Origin: Burkholderia multivorans ATCC BAA-247
GTDB taxonomy: Bacteria; Pseudomonadota; Gammaproteobacteria; Burkholderiales; Burkholderiaceae
Reading direction: 5' to 3'
DNA length: 64,000 nt
NCBI RefSeq assembly: GCF_000959525.1
Contig: NZ_CP009832.1
Location: forward strand, 310,001 to 374,000
Each line of letters starts with the position of its first letter. The first letter of the stretch is position 1. The position numbers were made by a program, and so were the translations under genes. Of this stretch, positions 18,233-26,963 are shown piece after piece. The notes under the pieces are model-generated. The model saw only the letters and a list, made by a program, of their open reading frames with translations, searched no databases and was not told where the DNA came from.

Positions 18233-20331
18233 GCACGCCGACCACGGGGCTCTTCGCGAAGCGCGCGAACCTGCTTGCCGGCACCAACCTGCGCGCGCTG
18301 GCCGGGCCGATCCTGATCTGCATGATCCTCGGGATGATGATCCTGCCGCTGCCGCCGCTGCTGCTGGATCTGCTGTTCACGTTCAACATCGCGCTGTCGG
18401 TGATGGTGCTGCTCGTCAGCATGTACACGATGAAGCCGCTCGACTTCGCGGCATTCCCGAGCGTGCTGCTGTTCTCGACACTGCTGCGGCTGTCGCTGAA
18501 CGTCGCGTCGACGCGCGTCGTGCTGCTCGAAGGCCACACGGGCCCGGACGCGGCCGGCCAGGTGATCGAGGCTTTCGGCCACTTCCTCGTCGGCGGCAAT
18601 TTCGCGGTCGGCATCGTCGTGTTCGTGATTCTGATGATCATCAACTTCATGGTGATCACGAAGGGCGCGGGGCGCATCGCCGAAGTGTCCGCGCGCTTCA
18701 CGCTCGACGCGATGCCCGGCAAGCAGATGGCGATCGACGCCGATCTGAACGCGGGCCTCATCAACGAGGAGCAGGCGCGCAAGCGCCGCCAGGCCGTCGC
18801 GCAGGAGGCCGAGTTCTACGGCTCGATGGACGGCGCGTCGAAGTTCGTGCGCGGCGATGCGATCGCCGGCCTGATCATCATGGCGATCAACGTGATCGGC
18901 GGCCTGATCGTCGGGATGATCCAGCACGACATGAGCTTCGCGGCCGCGGGCAAGAACTACACGCTGCTGACGATCGGCGACGGCCTCGTCGCGCAGATTC
19001 CGTCGCTCGTGATCTCGACCGCGGCCGGCGTGATCGTGTCGCGCGTCGCGACCGACGAGGACATCGGCACGCAGATCACCGGCCAGCTGTTCACGAACCC
19101 GCGCGTGCTGACGATCACCGGCGCGATCATCGTGCTGATGGGGCTGATCCCCGGCATGCCGCACTTCGCGTTTCTCGCGCTCGGCGCCGGCGCGATCTGG
19201 CTTGCGCGCACGCAGACGAAGCGCGCGGCCGCACGCAAGGCGGCCGGCGACGTGACCGAGATCGCACCGCCCGCCGCGCTGCCGTCCGACAGCCACGAAG
19301 CGACGTGGGACGACGTGCAGCTGATCGATCCGCTCGGCCTCGAAGTCGGCTATCGGCTGATTCCGCTCGTCGATCGCAACAGCGACGGCGAGCTGCTCAA
19401 GCGGATCAAGAGCATCCGCAAGAAATTCGCGCAGGAAATCGGCTTCCTGCCGCCGGTGATCCATATCCGCGACAACCTCGAACTGCGTCCGAACGCGTAC
19501 CGGATCGCGCTGAAGGGCGTCGAGATCGGCACGGGCGAAGTGTTTCCGGGCCAGTGGCTCGCGATCAATCCGGGGCAGGTGACGGCCGCGCTGCCGGGCG
19601 CCGCGACGCAGGATCCGGCGTTCGGGCTGCCCGCCGTGTGGATCGACGTCGCGATGCGCGAGCAGGCGCAGGTGTACGGCTACACGGTCGTCGATGCGAG
19701 CACCGTGGTCGCGACGCACCTGAACCATCTGGTCGTCCAGCACGCGGCCGAGCTGCTCGGCCGGCAGGAAGTGCAGGCGCTCGTCGAGCGCACCGGCAAG
19801 GACGCGCCGTCGCTCGTCGAGGATCTGGTGCCGAAGACGGTCTCGCTGACGACGCTGCAAAAGGTGCTGCAGAACCTGCTCGACGAAGGCGTGCCGATCC
19901 GCGACATGCGCACGATCCTCGAGGCCGTGTCCGAGCATGCGGGCCGCGGCGACGCATACGAGATCACGGCCGCCGTGCGCCTCGCGCTCGGCCGCGCGAT
20001 CACGCAGCAGTGGTATCCGGGCACGGGCGACATGCAGGTGATGGGGCTCGACGCGAATCTCGAGCGCGTGCTGTCGCAGGCGCTCGCGACCGGCGCGAAT
20101 CCGGGCCTCGAGCCCGGCCTCGCGAACACGCTTCTGACCGGCACGCAACAGGCGATGCTGCGTCAACAGAATCTCGGGCTGCCGCCCGTGCTGCTCGTGC
20201 AGCACGCGTTGCGCGCGATGCTTGCGCGCTTCCTGCGCCGCAGCCTGCCGCAATTGAAAGTGCTGTCGTATGCGGAAGTGCCGGATACACGCACGATCAA
20301 GGTTGTTAACGTCATCGGGGGTTCCGCTTGA
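18229..20331 (+). CDS. flhA: Flagellar type III export protein FlhA
   Basis: FlhA (700 aa) is the ion-coupled export gate subunit; its C-terminal ring docks chaperone-substrate complexes. Eight membrane helices occupy ~residues 25-320, with the conserved cytoplasmic loop FTLDAMPGKQMAIDADLNAG between helices. The cytoplasmic domain (~350-700) includes FLPPVIHIRDN and GRAITQQW. ATG 18229 overlaps the flhB stop, and its own stop overlaps the flhF TTG start, so translation is coupled across three genes. Confidence 0.97.
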   Translation: MSTPTTGLFAKRANLLAGTNLRALAGPILICMILGMMILPLPPLLLDLLFTFNIALSVMVLLVSMYTMKPLDFAAFPSVLLFSTLLRLSLNVASTRVVLLEGHTGPDAAGQVIEAFGHFLVGGNFAVGIVVFVILMIINFMVITKGAGRIAEVSARFTLDAMPGKQMAIDADLNAGLINEEQARKRRQAVAQEAEFYGSMDGASKFVRGDAIAGLIIMAINVIGGLIVGMIQHDMSFAAAGKNYTLLTIGDGLVAQIPSLVISTAAGVIVSRVATDEDIGTQITGQLFTNPRVLTITGAIIVLMGLIPGMPHFAFLALGAGAIWLARTQTKRAAARKAAGDVTEIAPPAALPSDSHEATWDDVQLIDPLGLEVGYRLIPLVDRNSDGELLKRIKSIRKKFAQEIGFLPPVIHIRDNLELRPNAYRIALKGVEIGTGEVFPGQWLAINPGQVTAALPGAATQDPAFGLPAVWIDVAMREQAQVYGYTVVDASTVVATHLNHLVVQHAAELLGRQEVQALVERTGKDAPSLVEDLVPKTVSLTTLQKVLQNLLDEGVPIRDMRTILEAVSEHAGRGDAYEITAAVRLALGRAITQQWYPGTGDMQVMGLDANLERVLSQALATGANPGLEPGLANTLLTGTQQAMLRQQNLGLPPVLLVQHALRAMLARFLRRSLPQLKVLSYAEVPDTRTIKVVNVIGGSA

Positions 20332-22106
20332 ACATTCGCAAATTCACCGGCGCGACGAGCCGCGACGCGCTTCGTCTGGTGCGCGAGGCGCTGGGCGCCG
20401 ACGCCGTCGTGCTGTCGAACCGCGCGCTCGATGACGGCAGCGTCGAAATCGTCGCACTCGCCGACGCCGAACTGGCCGCGGTCGCACCGTCGGCCGCCGC
20501 TGCCGTGCGAGCGCGCCTGCCGGAATCGGCGCTGCCCGCCGCCGTGCCCGCGGCCGCCGTGCCCGGTATCGTCGCGCGGCCCGCCGCGCCCGCACGCGCG
20601 GTCGCGAATCCGTATGCGACGGACGAACACGGGCTGCCGGACGTGTTCTCGTCGGTGTTCGGCGCGAGCGCCGATACGACGCAGGCGGCCGCCGGCCCTG
20701 CCGCGCCGGCCGCGGACGAGCCGGGCGCGGTGCGCGCGAATGCCGCTGCGCCGGCGCCGGCACATGCGGCGGCGCCCGCCGCGAGCGGCGAACCGGCCGC
20801 ATGGCTCGTCGAGCACGCGAAACGCCTGACGCAGCAGCGCGATGCGCTGCGCGCCCGTACGCAAACCGCGCCCGCCGCGTCGGCCGGCGCCGCACACGCG
20901 CCGCAGGACGCAGCGCCCGCGGCGTCGCCCGACTGGATGCGCGATGTCGCACGCGAGGCGGAACGGCGCGCGCCGGCCGCCGCGCGCACGACCGACGCGG
21001 CTGCCGCGAAAGCGGCCGACCGCGCGCGGCTGTCCGCCGATACGGCGGCTGCCGTCGCCGACGCGGTGAAGTCCGGCGTCGAGCGCATCGTCAACGACAC
21101 GGTGATGCACGAGCTCGGCGCGCTGCGCGGGATGATGGAAGCGCAGTTCGACAACCTGATGTGGCACGACCGTCAACGCCGCAGCCCGGTGCACGGCGCA
21201 CTGTCGAAGCATCTGTTCGCCGCCGGTTTTTCCGCGCAGCTCGTGCGGATGCTCGTCGATCGTCTACCGGCCGGCGACGGTGCGCAGACGTTCGACGCGG
21301 CGCTCGAATGGGCGCAGTCGGTGCTCGCCGCGAACCTGCCGGTGCTCGGCAGCGAGGACGCACTGATGGAGCGCGGCGGCGTATTCGCGCTGATGGGGCC
21401 GACCGGCGTCGGCAAGACGACCACGACCGCGAAGCTCGCCGCACGCTGCGTGATGCGCTTCGGCGCGAGCAAGGTCGCGCTGCTGACGACCGACAGCTAC
21501 CGGATCGGCGGCCACGAGCAGCTGCGCATCTTCGGCAAGATCCTCGGCGTGCCGGTCCACGCCGTGAAGGACGCCGGCGATCTGTCGCTCGCGCTGTCCG
21601 AGCTGCGCAACAAGCACATCGTGCTGATCGACACGATCGGGATGAGCCAGCGCGACCGCGCGGTGTCCGACCAGATCGCGATGCTGCACGGCGCGAGCAC
21701 GCCGGTGCAGCGGCTGCTGCTGCTCAACGCGACGAGCCACGGCGACACGCTCAACGAAGTCGTGCAGGCGTATCGCAGCGCCGGCGACCGCGCCGATCTC
21801 GCGGGGCCCGACCTGGCCGGGCCTGACCTGGCCGGCTGCATTCTGACGAAGCTCGACGAGGCGACGCATCTCGGCGGCGCGCTCGACACCGTGATCCGCT
21901 ACAAGCTGCCCGTGCACTACGTGTCGACCGGCCAGAAGGTGCCGGAAAACCTGTACGTCGCGACCACGCGCTTCCTGCTGAAGAGCGCGTTCTGCGTGCC
22001 GCGCGACGGCTCGCCGTTCGTCCCGCAGGACGACGACATGCCGCTGCTGCTGTCCGCGCTGACCGCCCGCGCGGCCGCCGATCTGCACGAGGTGCGATTT
22101 GGATAA
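20328..22106 (+). CDS. flhF: Flagellar placement GTPase FlhF
   Basis: FlhF (592 aa) is an SRP-type GTPase that sets the pole and timing of flagellar assembly. N-terminal basic segment MNIRKFTGATSRDALRLVRE; a very long Ala/Pro-rich B region (~70-240); then NG domains with G1 GPTGVGKTTTTAKLA (Gly357), LLTTDSYRIGGHEQL, the G3-like DTIGMSQRD and G4 TKLDEA. Just before G4 the sequence DLAGP occurs twice and DLAG a third time, from a 15-bp tandem repeat at 21794-21835. The start is TTG 20328 within the flhA stop. Longer than the usual 400-500 aa because of the linker. Confidence 0.95.
   Translation: MNIRKFTGATSRDALRLVREALGADAVVLSNRALDDGSVEIVALADAELAAVAPSAAAAVRARLPESALPAAVPAAAVPGIVARPAAPARAVANPYATDEHGLPDVFSSVFGASADTTQAAAGPAAPAADEPGAVRANAAAPAPAHAAAPAASGEPAAWLVEHAKRLTQQRDALRARTQTAPAASAGAAHAPQDAAPAASPDWMRDVAREAERRAPAAARTTDAAAAKAADRARLSADTAAAVADAVKSGVERIVNDTVMHELGALRGMMEAQFDNLMWHDRQRRSPVHGALSKHLFAAGFSAQLVRMLVDRLPAGDGAQTFDAALEWAQSVLAANLPVLGSEDALMERGGVFALMGPTGVGKTTTTAKLAARCVMRFGASKVALLTTDSYRIGGHEQLRIFGKILGVPVHAVKDAGDLSLALSELRNKHIVLIDTIGMSQRDRAVSDQIAMLHGASTPVQRLLLLNATSHGDTLNEVVQAYRSAGDRADLAGPDLAGPDLAGCILTKLDEATHLGGALDTVIRYKLPVHYVSTGQKVPENLYVATTRFLLKSAFCVPRDGSPFVPQDDDMPLLLSALTARAAADLHEVRFG
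21794..21835 (+). repeat. 15-bp tandem repeat in flhF
   Basis: Nearly three units (GAT/GAC)CT(C/G)GC(G/C)GGGCC(C/T), starting at 21794, 21809 and 21824, encode DLAGP-DLAGP-DLAG immediately before the GCILTKLDEA guanine-specificity strand. This looks like an in-frame duplication inside the GTPase domain. Confidence 0.85.
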
Positions 22107-22923
22107 ACGAACGATCGACCAGGCCGAAGGACTGCGGCGCCTGCTGGCCGGGCGCGGTTCGCGCATCGTCGCGGTGACGGGCGGGCCGACCGGCGTCGGC
22201 TGCACGTCGACCGTCGTGAACGTCGCTGCCGCGCTCGCGGCGCTCGGCAAGGACGTGCTCGTCGTCGACGAGCGCGCGGACGTGCATTCGGCCGCCGCGA
22301 CGCTCGCCGGCGCATGGCTGCGCGACGGCGAGCGCACGCGCGTCGCCGCCGGTTTCTGGCTGTGCGCGAGCGCGCAGGCCGCGCGAGCGGGCTACGGCGA
22401 TGCGCAGCTGAGCGACTTCGTCGACGGCCCGGCCGACATCGTGCTGATCGACGCGCAGCGCGGCGCCGACGGCACGCTGTCGACGCTCGCGCGCGAAGCG
22501 CACGACGTGCTGATCGTCACGCGCGTGGCCGCGCACGCGATCACCGAAGCGTACGCGTGCATGAAGCGGCTGCATTTCGCGCACGCGACCGCGCAGTTCC
22601 GCGTGCTCGTGAACCACGTCGGCAGCCATGCCGATGCGAAGACCGCGCTCGACAATCTCGCGGGCGTCGCGAGCCGCTATCTGACCGTGTCGATCGCCGA
22701 TGCCGGCTGCGTGAGCGCCGATCCGCTCGTCGAGCACGCGCGTGCACTGACGCGCTCCGCGGTCGACGCGTTTCCGTCGTCGCCCGCGGCGCGCGACTAC
22801 CGAAAGATCGCGGCCGACCTGCTGTACTGGCCGATGCGCCCGCGTGCGGGCACAGGTTCCGCGCGCGAGCTGCGCGCGGGCGGGCAGCCGTCGTACCGGA
22901 CGGGCGCGGCGCACGCCGCATGA
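22099..22923 (+). CDS. flhG: FlhG/FleN-like MinD family protein with degenerate P-loop
   Basis: FlhG proteins are MinD-type ATPases that limit flagellar number with FlhF. This 274-residue copy keeps the overall fold (VTGG-TGVG-TSTVVNVAAALAALGKDVLVVDE), but the deviant Walker A differs: the usual KGGVGKT reads GGPTGVGCT, with Cys35 for the catalytic lysine and no signature lysine upstream. The A' and B strands read VVDERAD and VLIDAQRG. ATP hydrolysis is therefore doubtful. It overlaps flhF by 8 bp from a TTG at 22099 and precedes fliA. Identification rests on position and fold. Confidence 0.85.
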   Translation: MDKRTIDQAEGLRRLLAGRGSRIVAVTGGPTGVGCTSTVVNVAAALAALGKDVLVVDERADVHSAAATLAGAWLRDGERTRVAAGFWLCASAQAARAGYGDAQLSDFVDGPADIVLIDAQRGADGTLSTLAREAHDVLIVTRVAAHAITEAYACMKRLHFAHATAQFRVLVNHVGSHADAKTALDNLAGVASRYLTVSIADAGCVSADPLVEHARALTRSAVDAFPSSPAARDYRKIAADLLYWPMRPRAGTGSARELRAGGQPSYRTGAAHAA

Positions 22924-22945
22924 GCGCCACCGGAAGGAGAGAGCC

Positions 22946-23680
22946 ATGATGTACAACGCTCAGGGAAAGATCTCGCAGGCCGACGTGCTCGCGCAGTACG
23001 CGCCGCTCGTGCGTCGTCTCGGGCTGCAGCTCGTCGCGAAGATGCCGGCGAGCGTCGATCTCGACGACCTGATCCAGGCCGGCATGATCGGGTTGATGGA
23101 TGCGGCCGGCCGCTACAAGGAAGATCAGGGCGCGCAGTTCGAGACCTACGCGACGCAGCGGATCCGCGGCGCGATGCTCGACGAGCTGCGCAGCAACGAC
23201 TGGCTGCCGCGCAGCCTGCGCAAGACCTCGCGCGAGGTCGAACTCGCGGTGCACCAGGTCGAGCAGCGGCTCGGCCGCGCCGCGAGCGAGGCCGAGATCG
23301 CGCAGCACCTGAACATGCCGCTCGACGAATACCAGGCGATGCTGCAGGACCTGCACGGCAGCCAGCTCATCTACTACGAGGATTTCGACCGTGCGGCCGA
23401 CGACGAGCCGTTCCTCGACCGCTATCGCGTCGATCACGCCGATCCGTTGTCGGCGCTGCTCGACGAGCATCTGCGCGGCGCGCTCGTCGAGGCGATCGAG
23501 CGGCTGCCCGAGCGCGAGAAGCTGCTGATGTCGCTCTACTACGAGCGCGGACTGAATCTGCGCGAGATCGGCGCCGTGCTCGAGGTCAGCGAATCGCGCG
23601 TGTGCCAGCTGCATAGCCAGGCGGTCGCGCGATTGCGCGCGCGGCTGCGCGAGCAGGCGTGGGTCGGCGCGGAAAGCTGA
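22946..23680 (+). CDS. fliA: Flagellar sigma factor FliA (sigma-28)
   Basis: FliA (244 aa) directs class III flagellar promoters such as the one at 3346. Sigma region 2 (YAPLVRRLGLQLVAKMP through DLDDLIQAGMIGLMDA and FETYATQRIRGAMLDELRSNDWLPRS), region 3 (HQVEQRLGR) and region 4 (LPEREKLLMSLYYERGLNLREIGAVLEVSESRVCQLHSQA, shown here in parts) are complete. ATG 22946 follows AAGGAGAGAG; an immediate second ATG at 22949 is possible. Last gene of the flhB-fliA run. A GC hairpin without a U tract (23884-23907) lies downstream. Confidence 0.96.
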   Translation: MMYNAQGKISQADVLAQYAPLVRRLGLQLVAKMPASVDLDDLIQAGMIGLMDAAGRYKEDQGAQFETYATQRIRGAMLDELRSNDWLPRSLRKTSREVELAVHQVEQRLGRAASEAEIAQHLNMPLDEYQAMLQDLHGSQLIYYEDFDRAADDEPFLDRYRVDHADPLSALLDEHLRGALVEAIERLPEREKLLMSLYYERGLNLREIGAVLEVSESRVCQLHSQAVARLRARLREQAWVGAES

Positions 23681-23960
23681 AGCGCGCGCGGCCGGCGGCG
23701 CATCGCGCCGTTCGCCCGGCCGTTCCTCGATCGGACGCGGCCTGCTCAACTGCAGCATGGTGAGATTGCGCGCGTCGAGAATCGGTGCGACCGCGTCGGC
23801 AGCACGAGTCTCCCGATCGATCGGCCAGCCGATCGCGCGTGCGAGCATCGCGACCCAGAGCGCCCGCGCGCATCTCGATAAAGGGGCGCGCTTCGCTCTG
23901 CGCGCCCGTCGCGACGGCGATCGACGCGGCCGACGCAAGAAATTTCCGTCGCGATTTGCT
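23681..23960. other. Gap between fliA and the ahcY promoter
   Basis: This GC-rich stretch holds one perfect 8-bp hairpin, GGGCGCGC-TTCGCTCT-GCGCGCCC (23884-23907), without a T run. An open minus-strand frame containing ARAIGWPIDRETRAADA lacks a start site and continues into the fliA antisense strand; no supported gene is seen. Confidence 0.5.
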
Positions 23961-23966
23961 ACAATC
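23961..23966 (+). promoter_or_regulatory. Extended -10 promoter of ahcY
   Basis: TGCTACAAT (23958-23966) is an extended -10 element with TACAAT. No good -35 is seen, as expected for extended -10 promoters. It lies about 14 bases before the riboswitch, so the aptamer begins close to the transcript 5' end. Confidence 0.7.
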
Positions 23967-23978
23967 GCAGCCGTTTTC

Positions 23979-24086
23979 CGAGGAGCGTTGCGACGGACCT
24001 TCTGCGTCCGCCAGGCTCGGAAGGCTTCACCAGGCAGCCGTGCGGCGACATTCGCGCCGGCCCGCCTCCTGAACGGCGCTCACGTC
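23979..24086 (+). promoter_or_regulatory. SAH riboswitch
   Basis: The three conserved blocks of the S-adenosylhomocysteine aptamer occur in order: CGAGGAGCGTTGCGAC (from 23980), CCAGGCTCGG (about 24010-24020) and GAACGGCGCTCACG (24071-24084). CCGAG pairs with CTCGG, and GAGCG pairs with CGCTC in the long-range stem. The class is established upstream of ahcY in proteobacteria, where SAH binding turns expression on. A downstream TTTCTA/TAGAAA hairpin (24092-24112) ending at the ribosome site may be part of the expression platform. Confidence 0.95.
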
Positions 24087-24122
24087 ATCAATTTCTAGAA
24101 CTTTTTTAGAAAGGAGGGCGTG

Positions 24123-25541
24123 ATGAGCGCCGTTATCGATTCGAAAGCTTCCCAGGATTACGTCGTCGCCGACATGGCACTTGCCGGCTGGGGCCGCAAG
24201 GAGCTGAACATCGCCGAGACCGAAATGCCGGGCCTCGTGCAGATCCGCGACGAATACAAGGCGCAGCAGCCGCTGAAGGGCGCGCGCATCGCCGGCTCGC
24301 TGCACATGACGATCCAGACCGGCGTGCTGATCGAGACGCTGAAGGCGCTCGGCGCCGACGTGCGCTGGGCATCGTGCAACATCTTCTCGACGCAGGACCA
24401 CGCGGCCGCCGCGATCGTCGAGGCCGGCACGCCGGTGTTCGCGTTCAAGGGCGAATCGCTCGACGAATACTGGGAGTTCTCGCACCGTATCTTCGAATGG
24501 CCGAACGGCGAATTCGCGAACATGATCCTCGACGACGGCGGCGATGCGACGCTGCTGCTGATCCTCGGCGCGAAGGCCGAGAAGGATCGCTCGGTGATCG
24601 CGAAGCCGACCAACGAGGAAGAAGTCGCGCTGTACAAGTCGATCGCGCGCCACCTCGACATCGACGCGAACTGGTACTCGAAGCGCCTCGCGCACATCAA
24701 GGGCGTGACCGAAGAAACGACGACCGGCGTGCACCGCCTGTACCAGATGGAAAAGGACGGCCGCCTGCCGTTCCCGGCGTTCAACGTGAACGATTCGGTC
24801 ACGAAGTCGAAGTTCGACAACCTGTACGGCTGCCGCGAGTCGCTCGTCGACGGCATCAAGCGTGCGACCGACGTGATGATCGCGGGCAAGGTCGCGGTCG
24901 TCGCCGGCTACGGCGACGTGGGCAAGGGCTGCGCGCAGTCGCTGCGCGGCCTTGGCGCGACCGTGTGGGTTACCGAAATCGATCCGATCTGCGCGCTGCA
25001 GGCGGCGATGGAAGGCTACCGCGTCGTGACGATGGAATACGCGGCCGACAAGGCCGACATCTTCGTGACCGCGACCGGCAACTATCACGTGATCACGCAC
25101 GATCACATGAAGGCGATGCGTCACAACGCGATCGTCTGCAACATCGGCCACTTCGATTCGGAAATCGACGTCGCGTCGACGCGCCAGTACCAGTGGGAAA
25201 ACATCAAGCCGCAGGTCGACCACATCATCTTCCCGGACGGCAAGCGCATCATCCTGCTGGCCGAAGGCCGCCTCGTGAACCTCGGCTGCGCGACCGGCCA
25301 CCCGTCGTTCGTGATGTCGAACTCGTTCGCGAACCAGACGCTCGCGCAGATCGAACTGTTCACGCGCGGCGACCAGTACGAGAACAAGGTCTACGTGCTG
25401 CCGAAGCATCTCGACGAGAAGGTCGCGCGTCTGCACCTCGCGCGCATCGGCGCGCAGCTGTCGACGCTGTCGGACGAGCAGGCCGCGTACATCGGCGTGC
25501 AGAAGGAAGGTCCGTTCAAGCCGAACCACTACCGCTACTGA
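24123..25541 (+). CDS. ahcY: S-adenosylhomocysteine hydrolase
   Basis: AhcY (472 aa) splits SAH into adenosine and homocysteine, removing the inhibitor left by methyltransferases. The protein is full length with the N-terminal signature [16 protein letters not shown], the substrate-binding [14 protein letters not shown], the NAD-binding [15 protein letters not shown] and the C-terminal tail [12 protein letters not shown] 24123 is chosen over GTG 24120 because AAGGAGGG ends at 24118. An SAH riboswitch occupies its leader. It precedes a small membrane protein gene and metF, forming a methyl-cycle cluster. Confidence 0.98.
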   Translation: MSAVIDSKASQDYVVADMALAGWGRKELNIAETEMPGLVQIRDEYKAQQPLKGARIAGSLHMTIQTGVLIETLKALGADVRWASCNIFSTQDHAAAAIVEAGTPVFAFKGESLDEYWEFSHRIFEWPNGEFANMILDDGGDATLLLILGAKAEKDRSVIAKPTNEEEVALYKSIARHLDIDANWYSKRLAHIKGVTEETTTGVHRLYQMEKDGRLPFPAFNVNDSVTKSKFDNLYGCRESLVDGIKRATDVMIAGKVAVVAGYGDVGKGCAQSLRGLGATVWVTEIDPICALQAAMEGYRVVTMEYAADKADIFVTATGNYHVITHDHMKAMRHNAIVCNIGHFDSEIDVASTRQYQWENIKPQVDHIIFPDGKRIILLAEGRLVNLGCATGHPSFVMSNSFANQTLAQIELFTRGDQYENKVYVLPKHLDEKVARLHLARIGAQLSTLSDEQAAYIGVQKEGPFKPNHYRY

Positions 25542-25692
25542 TGCGTGCCGCCGCTGCCACGCCGCATGCGCCTCGCGCGCACGCGGCGCGGCAGCGCGGC
25601 GTCATCCGGCCGGGCGGCCTGCCGCACGCATTTGCGCGCGGGCCGCTCGCGCCGGCGGCCACCGATCGACAACCGAAGAACCGGAGCACACC

Positions 25693-26046
25693 ATGAGCCT
25701 CATCCTGACCTGGGTCATCAATGCCCTCGCGCTGCTGATCATCACGTACCTCGTGCCGTCGATCCACATCAAGAGCTTCGGCACCGCGCTGATCGTCGCG
25801 GTCGTGCTCGGCCTGATCAACACGGTGATCCGTCCGGTGCTGATCCTGCTGACGCTGCCCGTGACGGTCGTCACGCTCGGGCTGTTCATCCTCGTCGTGA
25901 ACGCGCTGTGCTTCTGGTTCGCGTCGTCGCTGCTGAAGGGCTTCGAGGTGTCCGGGTTCTGGTCCGCGTTCTTCGGTTCGATCCTGTACAGCATCGTGTC
26001 GTGGCTGCTGTCCGCACTCATCTTCGGTCAGCGCAACCTCGGCTGA
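25693..26046 (+). CDS. Small four-helix membrane protein, phage holin family IV type
   Basis: A 117-residue integral membrane protein with four predicted helices (about 3-22, 28-46, 52-76, 85-110) and almost no soluble part, including LIVAVVLGLINTVIRPVLIL. It matches the phage holin superfamily/DUF family commonly annotated from chromosomes, with no evidence of holin function or phage neighbours. It lies 150 bp after ahcY and 19 bp before metF. This placement implies expression with the methyl cycle, but no mechanism is known. ATG 25693 follows CCGGAGCACACC. Confidence 0.85.
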   Translation: MSLILTWVINALALLIITYLVPSIHIKSFGTALIVAVVLGLINTVIRPVLILLTLPVTVVTLGLFILVVNALCFWFASSLLKGFEVSGFWSAFFGSILYSIVSWLLSALIFGQRNLG

Positions 26047-26065
26047 GGGCTGAACCCTCCGAATC

Positions 26066-26896
26066 ATGAAACCGATCGAACTCTCGTTTGAATTCTTTCC
26101 GCCGAAAACGGCGGACGGCGTCGAGAAGCTGCGCGCGACGCGTGCGCAGCTGCTGCCGCTGAAGCCGAAATTCGTCTCCGTGACGTTCGGCGCCGGCGGC
26201 TCGACGCAGCAAGGCACGCTCGATACCGTGCTCGACATGCAGAAGGACGGCCTCGACGCCGCGCCGCACCTGTCGTGCATCGGCTCGTCGCGCGACAGCC
26301 TGCGCGCGATCCTCGACCAGTACCGCTCGTGCGGCATTCGTCACATCGTCGCGCTGCGCGGCGATCTGCCGTCCGGGATGGGCTCGGTGGGCGAGCTGCG
26401 CTACGCGTCGGAACTCGTCAGCTTCATCCGTGCGGAGCACGGCGACTGGTTCCACATCGAAGTCGCCGGCTATCCGGAATACCATCCGCAGGCGCGCTCG
26501 CCGAAGGCCGATCTCGAGAACTTCGCGCGCAAGGTGAAGGCCGGCGCGAATTCCGCGATCACGCAGTACTTCTTCAACGCGGACGCGTATTTCCGTTTCG
26601 TCGACGACGTGCGCAAGCTCGGCGTCGACGTGCCGATCGTGCCGGGCATCATGCCGATCACGAACTTCTCGCAGCTGATGCGCTTCTCGGAAATGTGCGG
26701 TGCCGAAGTGCCGCGCTGGGTCGCGCGCCGGCTCGAGAGCTTCGGCGACGATCGCGAATCGATCCGCGCGTTCGGCGCCGACGTCGTCACCGGCCTGTGT
26801 CAGCGTCTGATCGACGCGGGCGTGCCGGGGCTGCACTTCTACACGCTGAACGCGGCCGCCGCGACGAAGGCGATCTGCGAACGCCTCGACGTGTAA
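26066..26896 (+). CDS. metF: 5,10-methylenetetrahydrofolate reductase
   Basis: MetF (276 aa) reduces methylene-THF to methyl-THF, the methyl donor for methionine synthesis; FAD-dependent TIM barrel. Visible features are the N-terminal LSFEFFPPKTADGVEKL, SVTFGAGGSTQQGT, HLSCIGSSRDSL, VALRGDLPSG and ITQYFFNADAYFRFVD, followed by PGIMPITNF. Length is normal for the bacterial enzyme. It follows the holin-like gene and ends at a strong terminator, so ahcY-holin-like-metF is probably one riboswitch-led transcript. Confidence 0.97.
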   Translation: MKPIELSFEFFPPKTADGVEKLRATRAQLLPLKPKFVSVTFGAGGSTQQGTLDTVLDMQKDGLDAAPHLSCIGSSRDSLRAILDQYRSCGIRHIVALRGDLPSGMGSVGELRYASELVSFIRAEHGDWFHIEVAGYPEYHPQARSPKADLENFARKVKAGANSAITQYFFNADAYFRFVDDVRKLGVDVPIVPGIMPITNFSQLMRFSEMCGAEVPRWVARRLESFGDDRESIRAFGADVVTGLCQRLIDAGVPGLHFYTLNAAAATKAICERLDV

Positions 26897-26924
26897 GCGT
26901 CGCGCACGCGGCCTGCCGCTGCAT

Positions 26925-26957
26925 GCCCCATCGGCTTCGGCCGGCGGGGCTTTTTTT
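26925..26957 (+). terminator. Rho-independent terminator of the ahcY-metF unit
   Basis: GCCCC-A-TCGGC / GCCGG-C-GGGGC stem closed by a CTTCGG tetraloop and followed by seven T. It is 28 bp after metF and just before the end of the convergent amidase gene. Confidence 0.9.
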
Positions 26958-26963
26958 CGTCCG

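Noticed and set aside
23884-23907. GC-rich hairpin after fliA as a terminator
   Set aside because: The 8-bp stem is perfect but there is no T run, and such stems are frequent in this composition.
23586-23938. Minus-strand frame downstream of fliA with protein-like text (ARAIGWPIDRE, MLQLSRPRPIEERP)
   Set aside because: It might be a gene relic, but it has no start site and runs into the antisense of fliA. It cannot be supported without comparison to relatives.
25693-26046. Prophage remnant suggested by the holin-like protein
   Set aside because: No other phage gene, integrase or att-like repeat is near, and the ahcY-metF context is metabolic.
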